From Sialis fuliginosa (Eukaryota > Arthropoda > Insecta > Megaloptera > Sialidae), in the NCBI GenBank assembly GCA_961205875.1, contig OY540814.1, forward strand, positions 25,922,151-25,986,150: a stretch of 64,000 nt of DNA, in the 5' to 3' direction. The translations under genes were made by a program, and so were the position numbers. The notes under the pieces were generated by a model. It worked only from the letters and a program-made list of their open reading frames with translations, had not been told where the DNA came from and ran no database searches. Shown one piece after another: positions 38,359 to 51,094 of the stretch; position 1 is the first letter of the stretch, and each line of letters opens with the position of its first letter.

Positions 38359-39485
38359 CTGGTAGATATATAAACTAATGTGGTATAATTTTCTTGGCTT
38401 GTACCCAGAACCCAAGAATCACTTCAAGGTCACCGTAGGAGCTTTAAAGCTTTCAGACTAATATAATATTAATGGAACTTCAAGCTTTTATTATTATACT
38501 AACAAATTATATTCAAGAAAATAGAACGTAATATTAAAATTACCGTTAATTTCTCCAACACAAGCTTTAAGGCTTCTGCGGTCATATTGATATGAATTTT
38601 GGCTTAAACCCAGAAGTCTAATTCATTTATTTTCACACAACAAAAAATGTGAAAATTTATTTAATAACTTTTTCTTATTAAATTTACTTCCCTTTTATAT
38701 AAAACCAAATTACTTGGAATGTAATTAAAAGACTTTTTTAAAGAATTTAATTCACCATGAAATAAGAAAATAATTTAAATATTTACATTACATCAAGTAA
38801 AAGAAATATATTAAAAACTTGAATATTTATTCAATGTCTGAAAAACAATACGTATATTTCAAAGAAAAAAACTGTATTTCGTGTTAAAATATTTAACGAA
38901 AATCAAAATTCAAGAGTAAACATTAACATCCGTTTTATCAGAAATAAAAGTACTTTTTGTAATTTCTCATATCATTATTTTTTAACTTTTTCATACAATT
39001 TGTAAATAATATATTACAGACTACCTACTATCATTATTTCAAGAATCTTAAGGGGATTTCTTGAAATGTATTTCTTTCTTTTTAATAACAATTATGTATA
39101 GGCAAACAAACAAAATAATGATACTAAGCAGCTTTTGAATAAAATATTACTACATAAGTACTTTTATTTAGAAAATCCTTCATAATTGGATTTCAAGTAG
39201 AAAAATGTATACAAAAATCAATTTTATGGAAAAAACCCAAACGAACGTCGTACGATTGGTATAATAAGTTCACAAATACAAAATGACTTTTTTGATTAAA
39301 TGTAAAAAAGGAGAAAAAAAAATCGTTGATCAAATCTAAAAAAAAATATTTGAAAGCTGAAACTCTACGCTTTCGAATGGCAGTAACAGATTTTATTTAT
39401 AATTTATTTCTAAAATCATAGATCAATATATTAAGTACAGCTGTCATTTATAATAGAACTGATGTATGGAAAATAATGGACATTC

Positions 39486-40363
39486 CAGTGGCGGTGCGTG
39501 CAGAATGACTATAGTGAGGCCAAAAAAAATCCTGTACTTTTAAACAATATCCTCTGGCCGGAATTTGACTCCCTGGGCAAGACCCCTCCCCTCTTATTGT
39601 TAGAGACAATCATTACATCATTACAAAAAAATATTTAATTACAAATAATTGATTATTTCTTAAATATTATTCGTCGATCCTTCATAGATACAAATTTGTT
39701 TATTATTCCGTCAAAAAAAGTTTATTTTTTTGGCAATTCAATCAAAAAATTCATTTTCTATAGATATAAGTCCTAAAGCAGAGAGATTCATATAGAAGAA
39801 CATAATGCTTAATTCATAACTGATAAAAATGCTAAATAACATAAAATCATATATTAATATTGATAAAATATAAAATTGTTTGCTCTAACAATTATACAGA
39901 ATTTAAAATAAAATTTTACAACAATAACTACAAACAGAATCGAATGAATCGAACAAGTGTATTGCCTCTGCACGCATACACCTATGCTACGAATATACAT
40001 ATTATTATGTGCTCTGCGCATGCGAAATACAGCTGAAGCAATATAACTTTGGCCTCTGTTCTATGATATATTTTGCATTACCCTCTCTACTTTTGTTCTC
40101 TCTCACACTTATGCGCTGCAATGGTGCTATTGAGGCTAGTAAGTTACTTGGCTCAAATGTAAATAATTGGCTTTTCAATGATTTTTTTCATGTTTAAATA
40201 ATACATTGGGGAGGAATATAAGTATGTTTTAGTAAAAATTACGACAAATACATATAAATACTAATATATTTATTATGTTTAATATAATAAATATTTATTT
40301 TTTATTCATCGATAAAGCAAGTGAGGCTTGGCCTCACTTGCTTCATCTGACGCACCGCCACTG
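39486..40363. mobile_element. Non-autonomous hAT element (878 bp)
   Basis: Terminal inverted repeats CAGTGGCGGTGCGT and ACGCACCGCCACTG, with exact 8-bp TSD GGACATTC at 39478-39485 and 40364-40371. Subterminal motifs GTGAGGC and GCCTCAC repeat the symmetry. The interior is AT-rich without a recognisable transposase fragment. Confidence 0.92.
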
Positions 40364-41023
40364 GGACATTCACAGTGTGGAACGTCTACTGTATTTTTTT
40401 GCGTTGACTCTCTCTACATACATAATATATACTTCTGTATTTAGTTATTCATACAATATATATTAATTTATCTTGACAAATTTCCTAAAAAAATGTTTTT
40501 TAATTTGCTGCTCTATAGATTTTAAAAAATTTTATAGAAAAACACTCGGACACACATCCAAGAATCACCCCAATGAAAAAAATTCGGCTGCAAAAACATT
40601 TTATGTAAAATCGTCATTTGAACACCGTGATATATAAGAAAGTATGTACACTTGTTCAACCAATAAAACACAATGACCCGGTGAGAGAGTGACGCCGACC
40701 GATGGCATCATCGTCACGGCCTATTTCCGAACCTGGTGCTGCGCGGCCTGGACGCGCACTTCGCGTGTTCCCCCCACCACACACACGGACGGACAGCCAA
40801 CACGTTGCCGAATTTTTTTTTATATATTTCTTCTCTATTGCGAGTTTGTAAAGCCGGATTAATGAAGATGGCTCACGTCAAATATGTTATTAAAAGGGGG
40901 GGGGGGTAAAAATATCAGAATGTGATGATGAAGTGTATCACTTGTTACTATTATTCTCGAAATGATATAAAAATATTACAATTCTCTTAGAATTAGTAAT
41001 TATCAAGAAAATTGTAAAAAGTG

Positions 41024-41296
41024 GTGATTGGAAAAATAGTTTTTCAACTATTGCGTAAAAATGCATTTATTGTAATTTTTTTTACATATTTCCACCGTTT
41101 TCAGAAAACTGGTTTGATTGAACAAAATTTGAATTGAACACTATTTGCAACTACCTTTCCAACTAATTTAAAATTATTTGCGACACTTTTTACTGCTTCG
41201 TTTGCACTAATTATTATTAAATCGTAAAAAAAACTATTTTCCGAAAAAAACTAGTAACTATTTCATTGAAAATAAAAACTATTTTTCCAATCTCTA
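41024..41296. mobile_element. MITE, AGAGATTGGAAAAATAGTT family, copy 2
   Basis: Same ends and internal words as 17676-17913, slightly longer, with the first bases of the left end altered (GTGATTGG). Confidence 0.72.
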
Positions 41297-44200
41297 GTGA
41301 TTAGTGACGATTTTCTTTGTGTGAAGCTCCATTTAAAATAATCTACCTAATAGATATTTTGTAGTTATTTCAAAGTAATTTTTTATTGTCAGATCATTGA
41401 TACGTTAATTTTTAATGTATGGAATTCAATATTTTTCATATTCCAGATTTTGATGGAGATATATATTTTGTTGTAAAAAAAAACAAATCATAGAAGGATA
41501 AAATTTTATATTTAGAATTAATTTTCGTATGCGAAGAAAATATATCTTTTTGAAAACGATCTTACAACCAGAAACAGGTGTTTACTCTTGTCAATTATTA
41601 GGTTTTTCTAATTATTTTTTTAAGTAATGCAATTTAGAGAAAAATTATAGAGTATACTAACGGGAGTTAATTTTTCACCCCCTGTAACGTATGGATGGTT
41701 GTAATTGTTGTTTTAGCTGACCCGACAAAAATAATTTGTTTAAAAATCAGATCATAAATACACATTTTCGTTTTTTGTAAAAATATTTATTTCCACGTAA
41801 AAAACATATATTCGAAATATGAACCAAATCGGACCATAAATACACATTCTCAAACCCAGTTTCAAAAAAAAAACTTATCGGAGCACCATACGTACATATG
41901 GTGTGAATATGGCTTCGATACGTCCAGTGGTTTAGGCCTGATGAAAACACAAACATTTTTTAATTTATGTCCCATTTTCTTTATCACTTCGTCAGAAATA
42001 TGTTTTTATAAAATTAAATACACAGTATTACGTATAAAAAAATCATGTGGAACCCATGACAACTTTTTTAATAGCCCACAAAAATCTAAAAAAATAGATA
42101 AAATCCATTGCAATTAGCTAATAAATACTACCCAAATTAAAACACTAGTTCATACGACTTGTATACATAATTCAAATAAACGTTGTATAATCCCCAAATT
42201 GTAGAAAACACATACAAACATAAACATAAATATATCAAACCAACGTATGACAACAGCAATAAATATTATTATAAAATATGTATTTGCAATAATGTCAGAG
42301 CTATCTTGATCCACTATTTATCAGATAATGCGGGGCCATGCGTGTACAGATTGATTATAAAATCCTTGGTTAAACATTATTTTCATACTTTAATTTTATG
42401 ACAAATTATTTCAAACATAAAAAACAACCACGGGATTTTTTTATACATATTACTACAAAAACGAAAATAATTTTTGTTCTATTTGAATTTAAAAGTTAAT
42501 TATTGAAAACAAAATAAACAATTGACAATCAAAAGAATACCGGCCTGTAATCATTCCCTCTACTTGGCACGCTCCCTCCTTACCGCACGCCGCGACACGG
42601 GTTCTCATCACGGAAATAATATGTTCCCGTATGTATATTTCAAGATATTTTCTAAACTATACGACCAAAGTGGATGCTGTAAAAGGCAAATTATATCTAC
42701 ATTTAGTACTTATGACGATGAAATATTTTATTTCGATAAGGATTAATGTTTTGCAGGTCATAAGTCCACGTAAACAAAACCCAAATATTTTTAATTTTTT
42801 TTGTAACATAAAAGAAACCACGGAATTCGGATAAGTGGTTCTTGACGGACAGACAGACAGACATTCAGCTTTATATATATAGATATATGTATATCTGGCA
42901 AACTAATTAAAAATAGAAAACAATGAATAAGATATAAATTATAACATAGATAATAATATTATCTACAAATAGTATCCAAAACATTTTTCTCTAAATCGCA
43001 CCGTTTCAAAAATAATTCGAAAAATTCAAGGTACATAAACATCCGTTTCCGGTTGTACGATCGTTTTAAAAAAAGAGGAGGTTTTTCTGACCGACAGAGA
43101 CGCAATGTTAGCGAAAATAGAATGTATTCAACAAAATTCGAAAACTAAATAACAATAATATGCTTTATAAAAGTTTTGTTGCACTTCCCCCCCCCCCCCC
43201 ACTCCCCCCCCTTAGTCCGGTACTGAATATCAGCAAAAAGTTGTTTTGAATTCGCAACAATTCATCTTAGCTACGTAAGTATATTTTGTTAGAATAGTTT
43301 AAGAACTTTTTACAACTGCTGTACACGTATGTACATATATACTGTATATACAAGCCGGACAACATGATAAATGACTGGAATCGCTTCATTTGATGCGGTT
43401 CTATTACCTTAGTGGTTTGTAGTCGGACATGTTTGTCTATTACGTCTAAATTCAGGTCAAATCGATATATTTTTCCCAAATATTGCGAACTTAATTTTCA
43501 ACAAACACTATTTATCATGTATGAATCTTTTCAACAGAGCTTACATATATGTATATTTTATTTATGACATGTTGATGTTTATAATTAATTGAATACAATG
43601 TATTGTCATGTTTCACAAATTATCTGTAAATGGCATTATAATTATACGCAATATTACGATAATTAATATCGAAATGCAAATGTTACTTGCATTGCGATTT
43701 AAATTACTAGAAACTGTCAAAAACAAACTTATTTATCAATAATACTATTAGTTCAGGAAACAAAAACACAGCTCCATATAAACTTCTAAATAATTCCAAT
43801 AGTAATGATACTTATACATATGGTTCCCAGTACTTAGATGCATCTTTTCAGAAATATCCCCATATGTAGGTATTGAGCAAAAAAAGATACACTTATTTTA
43901 ATTTTGGTTTTTGGTATTTTTTTTTTAATGAAGTGCTTTCTTTGAAGTGCTTTGAACTAAAAAACTTACTAACTTTTTTTCATGGACCTAAATTGTTTAA
44001 AATCGAATGTTTTAAATGAATATAATTTATTATGTTATGTATTTTATAATACAAACACTTAAAAATGCATATTAAGTCGAATATTTAAAAAAAAAATCAA
44101 AATGGAGGTACTCTCTTTAGGTTCTTACATAGGTACATTTGTTACATATGTTAATCTGAAACAATTTTTTTTTATTTCGGAAAATATTTTCTTAGTGGGG

Positions 44201-44751
44201 GCTTATGTCATAATTAGAAGACACGTTACTAGATTTTTCTACCACTTTTTACAGGTAAATAAAATTTTAAAGGTATAAAATATGTATGTTTAAAATAGCG
44301 CAAAAAGACAGGCATTTTAATATCTGATTTGTGCATATAGAACAAATAACTTTTTTTGTTCAATTTAAGGTATTTCTCGGAGAGTAACAAGGCTCGCTAT
44401 ATAATAGAAAAAGAGAAATATTCCGCAACTCATGTAATTTTTCGGAAAATTAAAAAAAAAAACACTGGTAAGCCCAATTTTTGTAATTATTAAAATATGA
44501 TTCTTTCAAAATTTTGAAATGATTCACCATCTGTGAGCAAAGATATTGTCAAAATAGAATCAATAAATTTAAAATTTCGCTCGCAACGTCAAATTAAAGG
44601 GAGTGCCCTGGGGCGATCAGGGCAGGCGACGTTTACGTGACACTGGAGACTGTTTTTTTAAAACTTTAATAAATAATGATTATTCATATTTTTCCCTGGA
44701 AAGAGCGGATAATTTTACATACTATATATTCCAAATTTCAGTAGTTTTGAG
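41297..44751. other. No gene; LINE-like tail and homopolymers
   Basis: GACGGACAGACAGACAGACA followed by CTTTATATATATAG at 42845-42880 is a LINE-like tail. A long C-run lies at about 43187-43210. A GC-richer patch at 42540-42610 has no recognised content. Frames of 63-74 codons show no domain. Confidence 0.5.
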
Positions 44752-44825
44752 CATGGCTTCGAACCGTTATTTTTTTCGTTTCGGTTTTATTTCGATTCTG
44801 TTCCGGTTTTCGGTTCGAAACCCTG
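44752..44825. mobile_element. 74-bp minimal hAT element made of its two ends
   Basis: Begins CATGGCTTCGAACCG and ends CGGTTCGAAACCCTG, the same termini as the element at 46424-46821. Almost nothing lies between the subterminal repeats. Flanks GTTTTGAG (44744-44751) and GTTTTGAA (44826-44833) match at 7 of 8 bases. Confidence 0.75.
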
Positions 44826-46244
44826 GTTTTGAAACAGACAGATCACGATTAGAATTTCTCCGTTTTAACGGAACAATAAAAATAACAATTGAAACATGAA
44901 ACCAATCACCCAAAGCCGTCCCACACACGACACTACAACCTAGTATAACAGCGTTACACGACCGCCATCACCCCGACGGACGTGTACATTATTACCGATA
45001 GATGGAGCCAAATACGCACGGGGCTCGTAAAACCCTGTTGACACTGTGTAGGTAATTTCCTTGTTATATCAAGATTTATACGACTCTGGGTTATGTAAAC
45101 ACGATTTACCGAGGAAAATCTCGCGGACCTTCAATTATATAACGTGTAATATATACTGTAGATACCTTTATGTGTGTACAGCATATAAATGCACGGCCGT
45201 ATACAATAGAGGGTGATGAATTATATATAAGTCTATTTAAAGGAATGTATAGTGCATCAAAAAAACTGTTGCATTTCATCATTTTTACTTTACTGTTGAT
45301 TACTTTTACATATATGCAATTTTTAGCCTTTAACCCTTTAGGTACGGTGTGTCATAAAAAAAACGTGTCGCGTTATCTACTTGGAAACACGTGTCCCTGT
45401 CATGGACGTTTGAAATATTGGCAATTACTTGTATATATATATAGCTTTACTAGCGCATTAGACTCGGTGTTACCCGGGTTAATATCAACTAATTATACAC
45501 TTAAATCTTCCTCGTAAAATATTCTGTCTCTATTAGTGAAAATCGAAATAAAATATTCTTTTGATTGTCAATTGTTTATTTTGTTTTCAATAATTAACTT
45601 TTAAATTTAAATAGAACAAAAATTATTTTTACTTTTTGTTCTGATTCGTTTTTGTTAGGTAGGTAATTTAAGTGTTATTTGGTTTTTATTACATTAATAA
45701 CTAATCGTGTTTGTATTTAATTCAACTATATATTTTTTAAATCCTAAACAATAATTCCGTAGTCCACGCGAGCAAAGCCGCGTGGGGCCAGCTAGTAAAA
45801 TATATTTTTCACCATTTTACCTTAAATACAATAAAAATATACTTATTGACGGATACAGAATACAGGTGTGGTAACATCTATGAAATGATAAATTATCATA
45901 AAAATAATAAATATCGTTACTTTATTTTTCTATGGATTATTGACACTTCTTATAGAACAATGAAAAAACAATAAAGAGTTATCGTAAATAGGATACTGGG
46001 ACCATATAGATACAGAGATATGGACTACGCATTCAGTATTACAATACTGCACTGTATAGAATTTAGTTCACATAAGTGAAGATAAACATATAACCCAACC
46101 AATATCCAGTCTTTTTTAGACTCATCCACTTATCCGATTTACGTGTTTTTTTTTTTTAATTCATAGGTACATTCTCTGGCTAGGTTATAGGCTATATTTT
46201 GTGACAATAATAGTAAATCAAGTCGGAAAAAATTTTGCCGTTGG
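44826..46244. other. No gene; repeat tails and a GC-richer patch
   Basis: 44900-45060 is richer in G+C and CpG than its neighbours, with no recognised motif. The 115-residue plus frame at 45170-45517 runs into the reverse ACCCGGGTTAATATCAA tail, so it is not considered a gene. CCACGCGAGCAAAGCCGCGTGG at 45757-45800 is a dispersed-repeat end. Confidence 0.5.
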
Positions 46245-46360
46245 CGCGCTATTTTATAACTTAAAGAGAACTGTCATATAAGTTTGATGCCCCGTTTGAA
46301 AGTGCTCGCAAGCTAGTAAATTTTTGCTAGCTATAGTCTCTAACACCGGAAATAAGATTA
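46245..46360 (-). mobile_element. Half-copy of the 4364-4697 MITE
   Basis: On the minus strand this segment follows the left half of the 4364-4697 element: CCGGTG.TAGAG, GCTAGCAAAAATTTACTAGC, CACTTTCAA, then ATCAAACTTATATGACAGTT. The right inverted repeat is missing. Confidence 0.6.
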
Positions 46361-46423
46361 ATATTCTAATATTACGGAAATATTGTTTTCGATATATATA
46401 GTATATGAAACAAGGATTATATA

Positions 46424-46821
46424 CAGGGCTTCGAACCGGAACTGAACCGAAAACCTAAAACCGGAAAAAACGTTATTTTTTGCCGGAACGAAAACCGGAA
46501 CAGAACCGAAATAAAAATATCGGTTTTTACGGTTCAGTACATGTTAAAATACGCGCGTTAACAAGATCTTATTTCCCACTTCAATTGTCGTTCGGCCTAT
46601 CATACAAGTATCATAAAATATTCTAAATTATGGTAGAAAATTTTGTTTTAATACAAATAATTTTTTTGTTTTAATTAATCACCTGGGGCTGAACCGAAAA
46701 CCGAAAAACCCGGAAAACCGTTATTTTTTGCGGAACGAAAACCGGAACCGAACCGAAATATATTTTTTTACTCGAACCGGAACGAAAACCGAAACGAAAA
46801 AAATAACGGTTCGAAGCCCTG
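46424..46821. mobile_element. Non-autonomous hAT element (398 bp)
   Basis: Terminal inverted repeats CAGGGCTTCGAACCG and CGGTTCGAAGCCCTG, with exact 8-bp TSD ATTATATA at 46416-46423 and 46822-46829. Subterminal arrays of CCGGAAC/GAACCGAAA-like words occur at both ends. The 64-residue minus-strand frame through it is a by-product of those words. Confidence 0.93.
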
Positions 46822-47224
46822 ATTATATATCTTGATCCACTGCAATTTTTTTTCCTTGGGAGCATTAAAGGTGCTTAAATACGCATCAATTACGTTTTTA
46901 ACGTGCCGCATGTTGTACCGCATTGGCTTACGCAATGGTAGTTGCATTCCTACGTACTTATACTATCGAAGACTATTTTAGAAACATGTGTGAAGCATTA
47001 TAACCCGATCAAACATAATACTCGTTCTAATAACTTTATATTTGCTTATGTTTTATATAAACGCTCCGTTTGAATCAGCTACTGTTATATGTGTTAATTG
47101 TGTAAACATTCGGTCAGGAATTTCTTTACGTATTGAAAAATCTAGTATGCTATTTCGAATCTATTTTTTAACATGACTATTGATGCATTTCAGTTTACAA
47201 AACTATTGAATCGATTTACTATAG

Positions 47225-47420
47225 CTTACTAAGGTAGTGGTACCAGTCTTGAACAGTTGTTTAATCAAATGTATTAATTTAGAAATATTTGTTGATATTT
47301 AATTACTGCTATTACTGAATCATAATTTATAGATACTTAACTGTAAAACGATTAATTTGATGAAAATCGGCCAATGGGTGTCAAAATGGTGGACATTTCA
47401 ACTAATTATTAGTGTAATCT
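47225..47420 (-). repeat. Inverted partner of the 31311-31457 repeat
   Basis: Shares five ordered blocks with 31311-31457 on the opposite strand and is about 50 bp longer in the middle. It ends with GTAGTGGTACCAGTCTTGAA on the plus strand. Confidence 0.65.
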
Positions 47421-47640
47421 ATTTATTAATTATTATATTATCATAACATATGCTTTACATTATTTAAACTTTTACGATTGATTATTTTATAACTTTTATG
47501 TCATAGTACTTAACATTTTGTAATCATTAGCAAGTGTCCATCACTGTGTGTGCCTATTACTGGTTTTAATGTATCCATTACTGGAGAAAAAACATAAACA
47601 AAATAATTTTTTTTTTTAATAATTTTGGTAGTTAAATTTA

Positions 47641-48400
47641 TTAGCAATATGAGTTCATGAGACTTGTTTGTGGTACTTGTTTTATGAGCAATATGACTTC
47701 GTAAACATTACAAAAAAAAATACCATCAATCCCACAAAACAGTATACCTTGCTCTTAAAGCGGCCAAGACTGGCTCCTTAAAAATTAAATATTGGACATC
47801 ACTGGCACTTGTTTTATTAGGCGGCTATTACACTATCAAATAAATATGTCAAAGATCTTTGACAAAGATTTGATCATATTTCTTTGATAAAATACGAGAC
47901 TTTGTTTTATTACACTACATAAAATATTTGATAATATTTTCTCAATATTATCTAGGGATATTTTCTTCTTTTTTGGTGCCTTTTGAATATCAGTGCGTGG
48001 ATGTTCGTCAATTGACGCGATCGAGGTTTGAATTTACAACCGTGTATTGTGGTTTTTATAATCAATAAGAAGATTATCATATAATACTGGATTTTGTTGA
48101 TATTCATATATTAATAATTATGTAACTGTAACTGTCAGTGATAACTTGTTTTTTACGTCAAAAAACTTTGATCAAATATAAGAGACTGTCATTAACTATG
48201 ATCACAGAAATATTATGTTGACTTATTACACTGTCATATTTCTTTGATCAAAGAAATTTTATCATATTTCTTTGATAGTGTAATAGCCGCCTTAGCAATA
48301 TGATTTCGTGAACATTGCAAAAAAAGACCACAAAACAGTATACCTTTTTAAAGCGGCCAAGACTGGCTCCTTAAAAATTAAATATTGTACATCACTGGCG
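47641..48400 (+). repeat. Broken tandem duplication of an about 110-130 bp segment
   Basis: Units start GCAATATGA at 47644, 47688 and 48295. The second and third share TTCGTAAACATT/TTCGTGAACATT, CACAAAACAGTATACCTT, GCGGCCAAGACTGGCTCCTT and TTAAATATTG. The first is a short version ending with the same CTTGTTTTAT. The Harbinger-like element at 47820-48291 separates the second and third. Confidence 0.8.
47820..48291. mobile_element. PIF/Harbinger-like MITE (472 bp)
   Basis: Ends GGCGGCTATTACACTATCAA and its mirror, flanked by the 3-bp direct repeat TTA (47817-47819, 48292-48294), the usual PIF/Harbinger target duplication. Several TTTGATCA/TCAAAGA palindromic words recur inside. It sits at the junction of a duplicated host segment. 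Confidence 0.85.
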
Positions 48401-49362
48401 CAAGACACAACTAAACTTACAACAAATACAAACACATATACACAATCAGAGAAATCGATCAGTTTTCCACTGTTAACGAATGTAACCGGCGACGCTTGTT
48501 GTGGTGGCGTTTCCAAACCGGATATCGAACACCCGGATACGCGAAACATTCGTCTTATTTCTGCGATACGTATGTATATATGTACATCAAACTACGTAGT
48601 AGTTTTTTTTACGACGAAAAAATACTGTTAAATAAAATATATTAGATATAAATATTTTTCAATTTATAATCGGAATTAAGGTTGCAGGCGAGATGAGAGT
48701 CAGGCTAGTCTCGTCTAGTCTCGAATTTTACAAGCATCGATTTCGTTTCGTGAAAATTGAAGCCATTTCAGTCTTGTCTGAATTTTTTTTTTATAAAAAA
48801 TGTTTTTTTAAATTCATTCTTGTAATAAATCTAATTTTTTTAAATATAATGAATCTTATATAATTTACGTTAATTATTTATTTAAAGATTAATATCAAAT
48901 TAATTTCATCTTATTTAACCAACGAATCTGTATCTATTTATAATATTATCGTTTAGGAAATCCCCATGCATTTCACGTTTTATAGAAATTCGAGTTATCG
49001 AGGTTTTACTGTATTAATTAAATATAGATTTTTTTTAATCAATGCAACTATTCATTGATTCTTAATACATGTATAGAATGTAATTGAATGTATACACACA
49101 TGTATGTTAAATTTTTATTGTGGTAGTTTAAATTAAAATTCCATAAAACGATTTCAAAAATTGTAAACGATCGTTGAAACCCAAACAATAATCAAACTTT
49201 ATGACCCACCTGTTGGATTTTTGTGCACTTCTGTTATCTTTAATGGATGTTTGTGTGTGCAAAACAACAATAAATATATTTTATATGAAAAAACAATATT
49301 TAAAAATGCGATGAGACGCCACATTATTAATATCTTCCGATTTGGAAAAGATACGACTATAA

Positions 49363-49598
49363 CCTTGGTTGTATAAAGCAAAATTAATCATGATTAGTTA
49401 ATCAGTTGTTTTCAAACCATTATTATGTCAATTCTAAAAAATAATCACGGTTATAATAAACTTTATAAGGTAAAAAATTATTGTATTTGGTGAATTGTTA
49501 ATTTACAAATTGAGATTAAGTTAAGAATTAACATTAATCATGGTTTGAAAACAACTGATTAACTAATCGTGGTTAAATTTTCTTTATGCAACCCAAGG
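49363..49598. mobile_element. Foldback MITE (236 bp)
   Basis: CCTTGGTTGTATAAAGCAAA at the left is mirrored imperfectly at the right (CTTTATGCAACCCAAGG). The arms of about 60-70 bp include TTAGTTAATCAGTTGTTTTC. The centre is short and AT-rich. Confidence 0.75.
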
Positions 49599-49618
49599 TA
49601 AGAGTTTTTGATAGAGGT

Positions 49619-49950
49619 CAGTGGCATAGTAAGTAATAACGGAGGGAGAGTTTTGGGGACAAACACTCATTTTTAATGATTTTTATTTTGATTTCGAGGC
49701 TTTTAGGTCATAAATAAAATAAAATAGTTATATGAGATATAACATTATTTATTTTGAAAAACGTTTCTTCTTGTTGAAGACTTCATGTTAAATAGAAATG
49801 TGTATATTTATTATTGTTATTAACCAGATACTGACGAAGTCTTCAACAAGACAAAAAAAAAAAATAAATAACGTTATATCTCATATAACAATTTTATTTT
49901 ATTTATGACCTAAAAGCCTCAAAATAAAAATAAAAATAAATGCATCATAT
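49619..49950. mobile_element. Foldback element with hAT-like left end
   Basis: CAGTGGCATAGTAAG at 49619 is a hAT-like terminus. Inside, arms of about 100 bp (49690-49795 and 49843-49946) are inverted copies around GAGGCTTTTAGGTCATAAAT and GTTATATGAGATATAAC. The right terminus was not found, so it is probably truncated. Confidence 0.6.
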
Positions 49951-50610
49951 TGGTACAAAGTAGATATTCATCAATAATATAGTCATTAAAAGAAATATAT
50001 AGAAGTGAAGAAAAACGAATCTAAAAGTGAAAAATCGTTCACAATTTAGCCGATAATGAGTTATATATCTTTGAAAACACTTTGGAGCTGTTATCTCAAA
50101 TCTTGTAAGTTTTAACGTCATTCTTTATTACGTTGTGCAAAGTAATTTATATTTCTAATTCAGAAATAAAAGTTAATAATATTTTTATCAGTCTATAAGA
50201 ACCAATATCTTTTTTTTCAGTGTTATTTAATTACGATGTGCATAAATACAACTAAATCACAAAGGAACTCAAGAGTTAACTGTGATTAATGGCTAAGTTA
50301 GTCTGTATAAGTAAAAGAAAATTGGTTTAATAACATTTCTGCAGCCATCAAGTTTCTACAGACTGCATGTAAGTGCATGTAAAAGTAACAAGAACAAACT
50401 ATGTACGATAAAAATGTTATATATGCATTACATGTACTTTATTTTATATCTAATAATACATGTTGTACAGAGCCGTACTTTGAAAATTGTGAAATTTTTA
50501 AATCACTTATAATATAGATAATATTTAGTTTTTAAAAAATTAACTATGTTTTGCTTTATAGCAATATATAATTATAATCCTATTATTATTAACGACATTA
50601 CATAGTTACA

Positions 50611-50745
50611 TAGTTTCTGGGTTTAAGCTGCGTTGATTTGGTCGTTCTATCGGCCAACGTTTCATCGCACATTGCAATGAACATCATCAGGGATATATTT
50701 CAATAGAGCTCTGACCAAATCGACGTGACTTACATCCAGAAACTA
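50611..50745. mobile_element. Short inverted-repeat element with hammerhead-like core on the minus strand
   Basis: TAGTTTCTGGGTTTAAGCTG at the left is mirrored by the right end through CGTTGATTTGGTC/GACCAAATCGACG. On the minus strand the interior holds CTGATGA (50690-50684) followed by an ATTGCAAT hairpin and GAAAC (50663-50659), the order of a hammerhead core. Pairing next to the core is poor, so I call it degenerate or unrelated. Confidence 0.55.
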
Positions 50746-51094
50746 GGATACATAAATTCAAAAAGGCTTTACAATTAAACTAGCCATATTAATTTTAACA
50801 AACAACTATATTTTTTTCAATTAAGTAATAAAGATATAAAATATTGAACGATTGTATTATTCTTTTTTATTTCTATTTTTGGTGGTTGGCCGTTAAACGC
50901 CTACCACTATGAACATAGACTATATGCCTTCTATACAATCTATAGTTCTATGACTTTTTCGTAATTTTTTTAACTAAAATTATTTCAAAATAATTAACTG
51001 AAGCAAATATTTAGTTCAGGTTTTTATCTAAAATAACCTCGAAAATTAGGGGCAGTAGAGATTTTTCTAATCAATGACAGTTAATTTAATACTA

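Noticed and set aside
41976-42000. Minus-strand CTGACGA followed by GAAA
   Set aside because: The bases between do not form a stem II hairpin, so it is not a hammerhead.
45170-45517. 115-residue plus-strand frame
   Set aside because: Its 3' part is a reverse LINE-like tail (ACCCGGGTTAATATC); no domain recognised.
48308-48631. 107-residue plus-strand frame after the Harbinger-like MITE
   Set aside because: Part of it is the duplicated segment seen at 47688-47806, where the frame is not kept.
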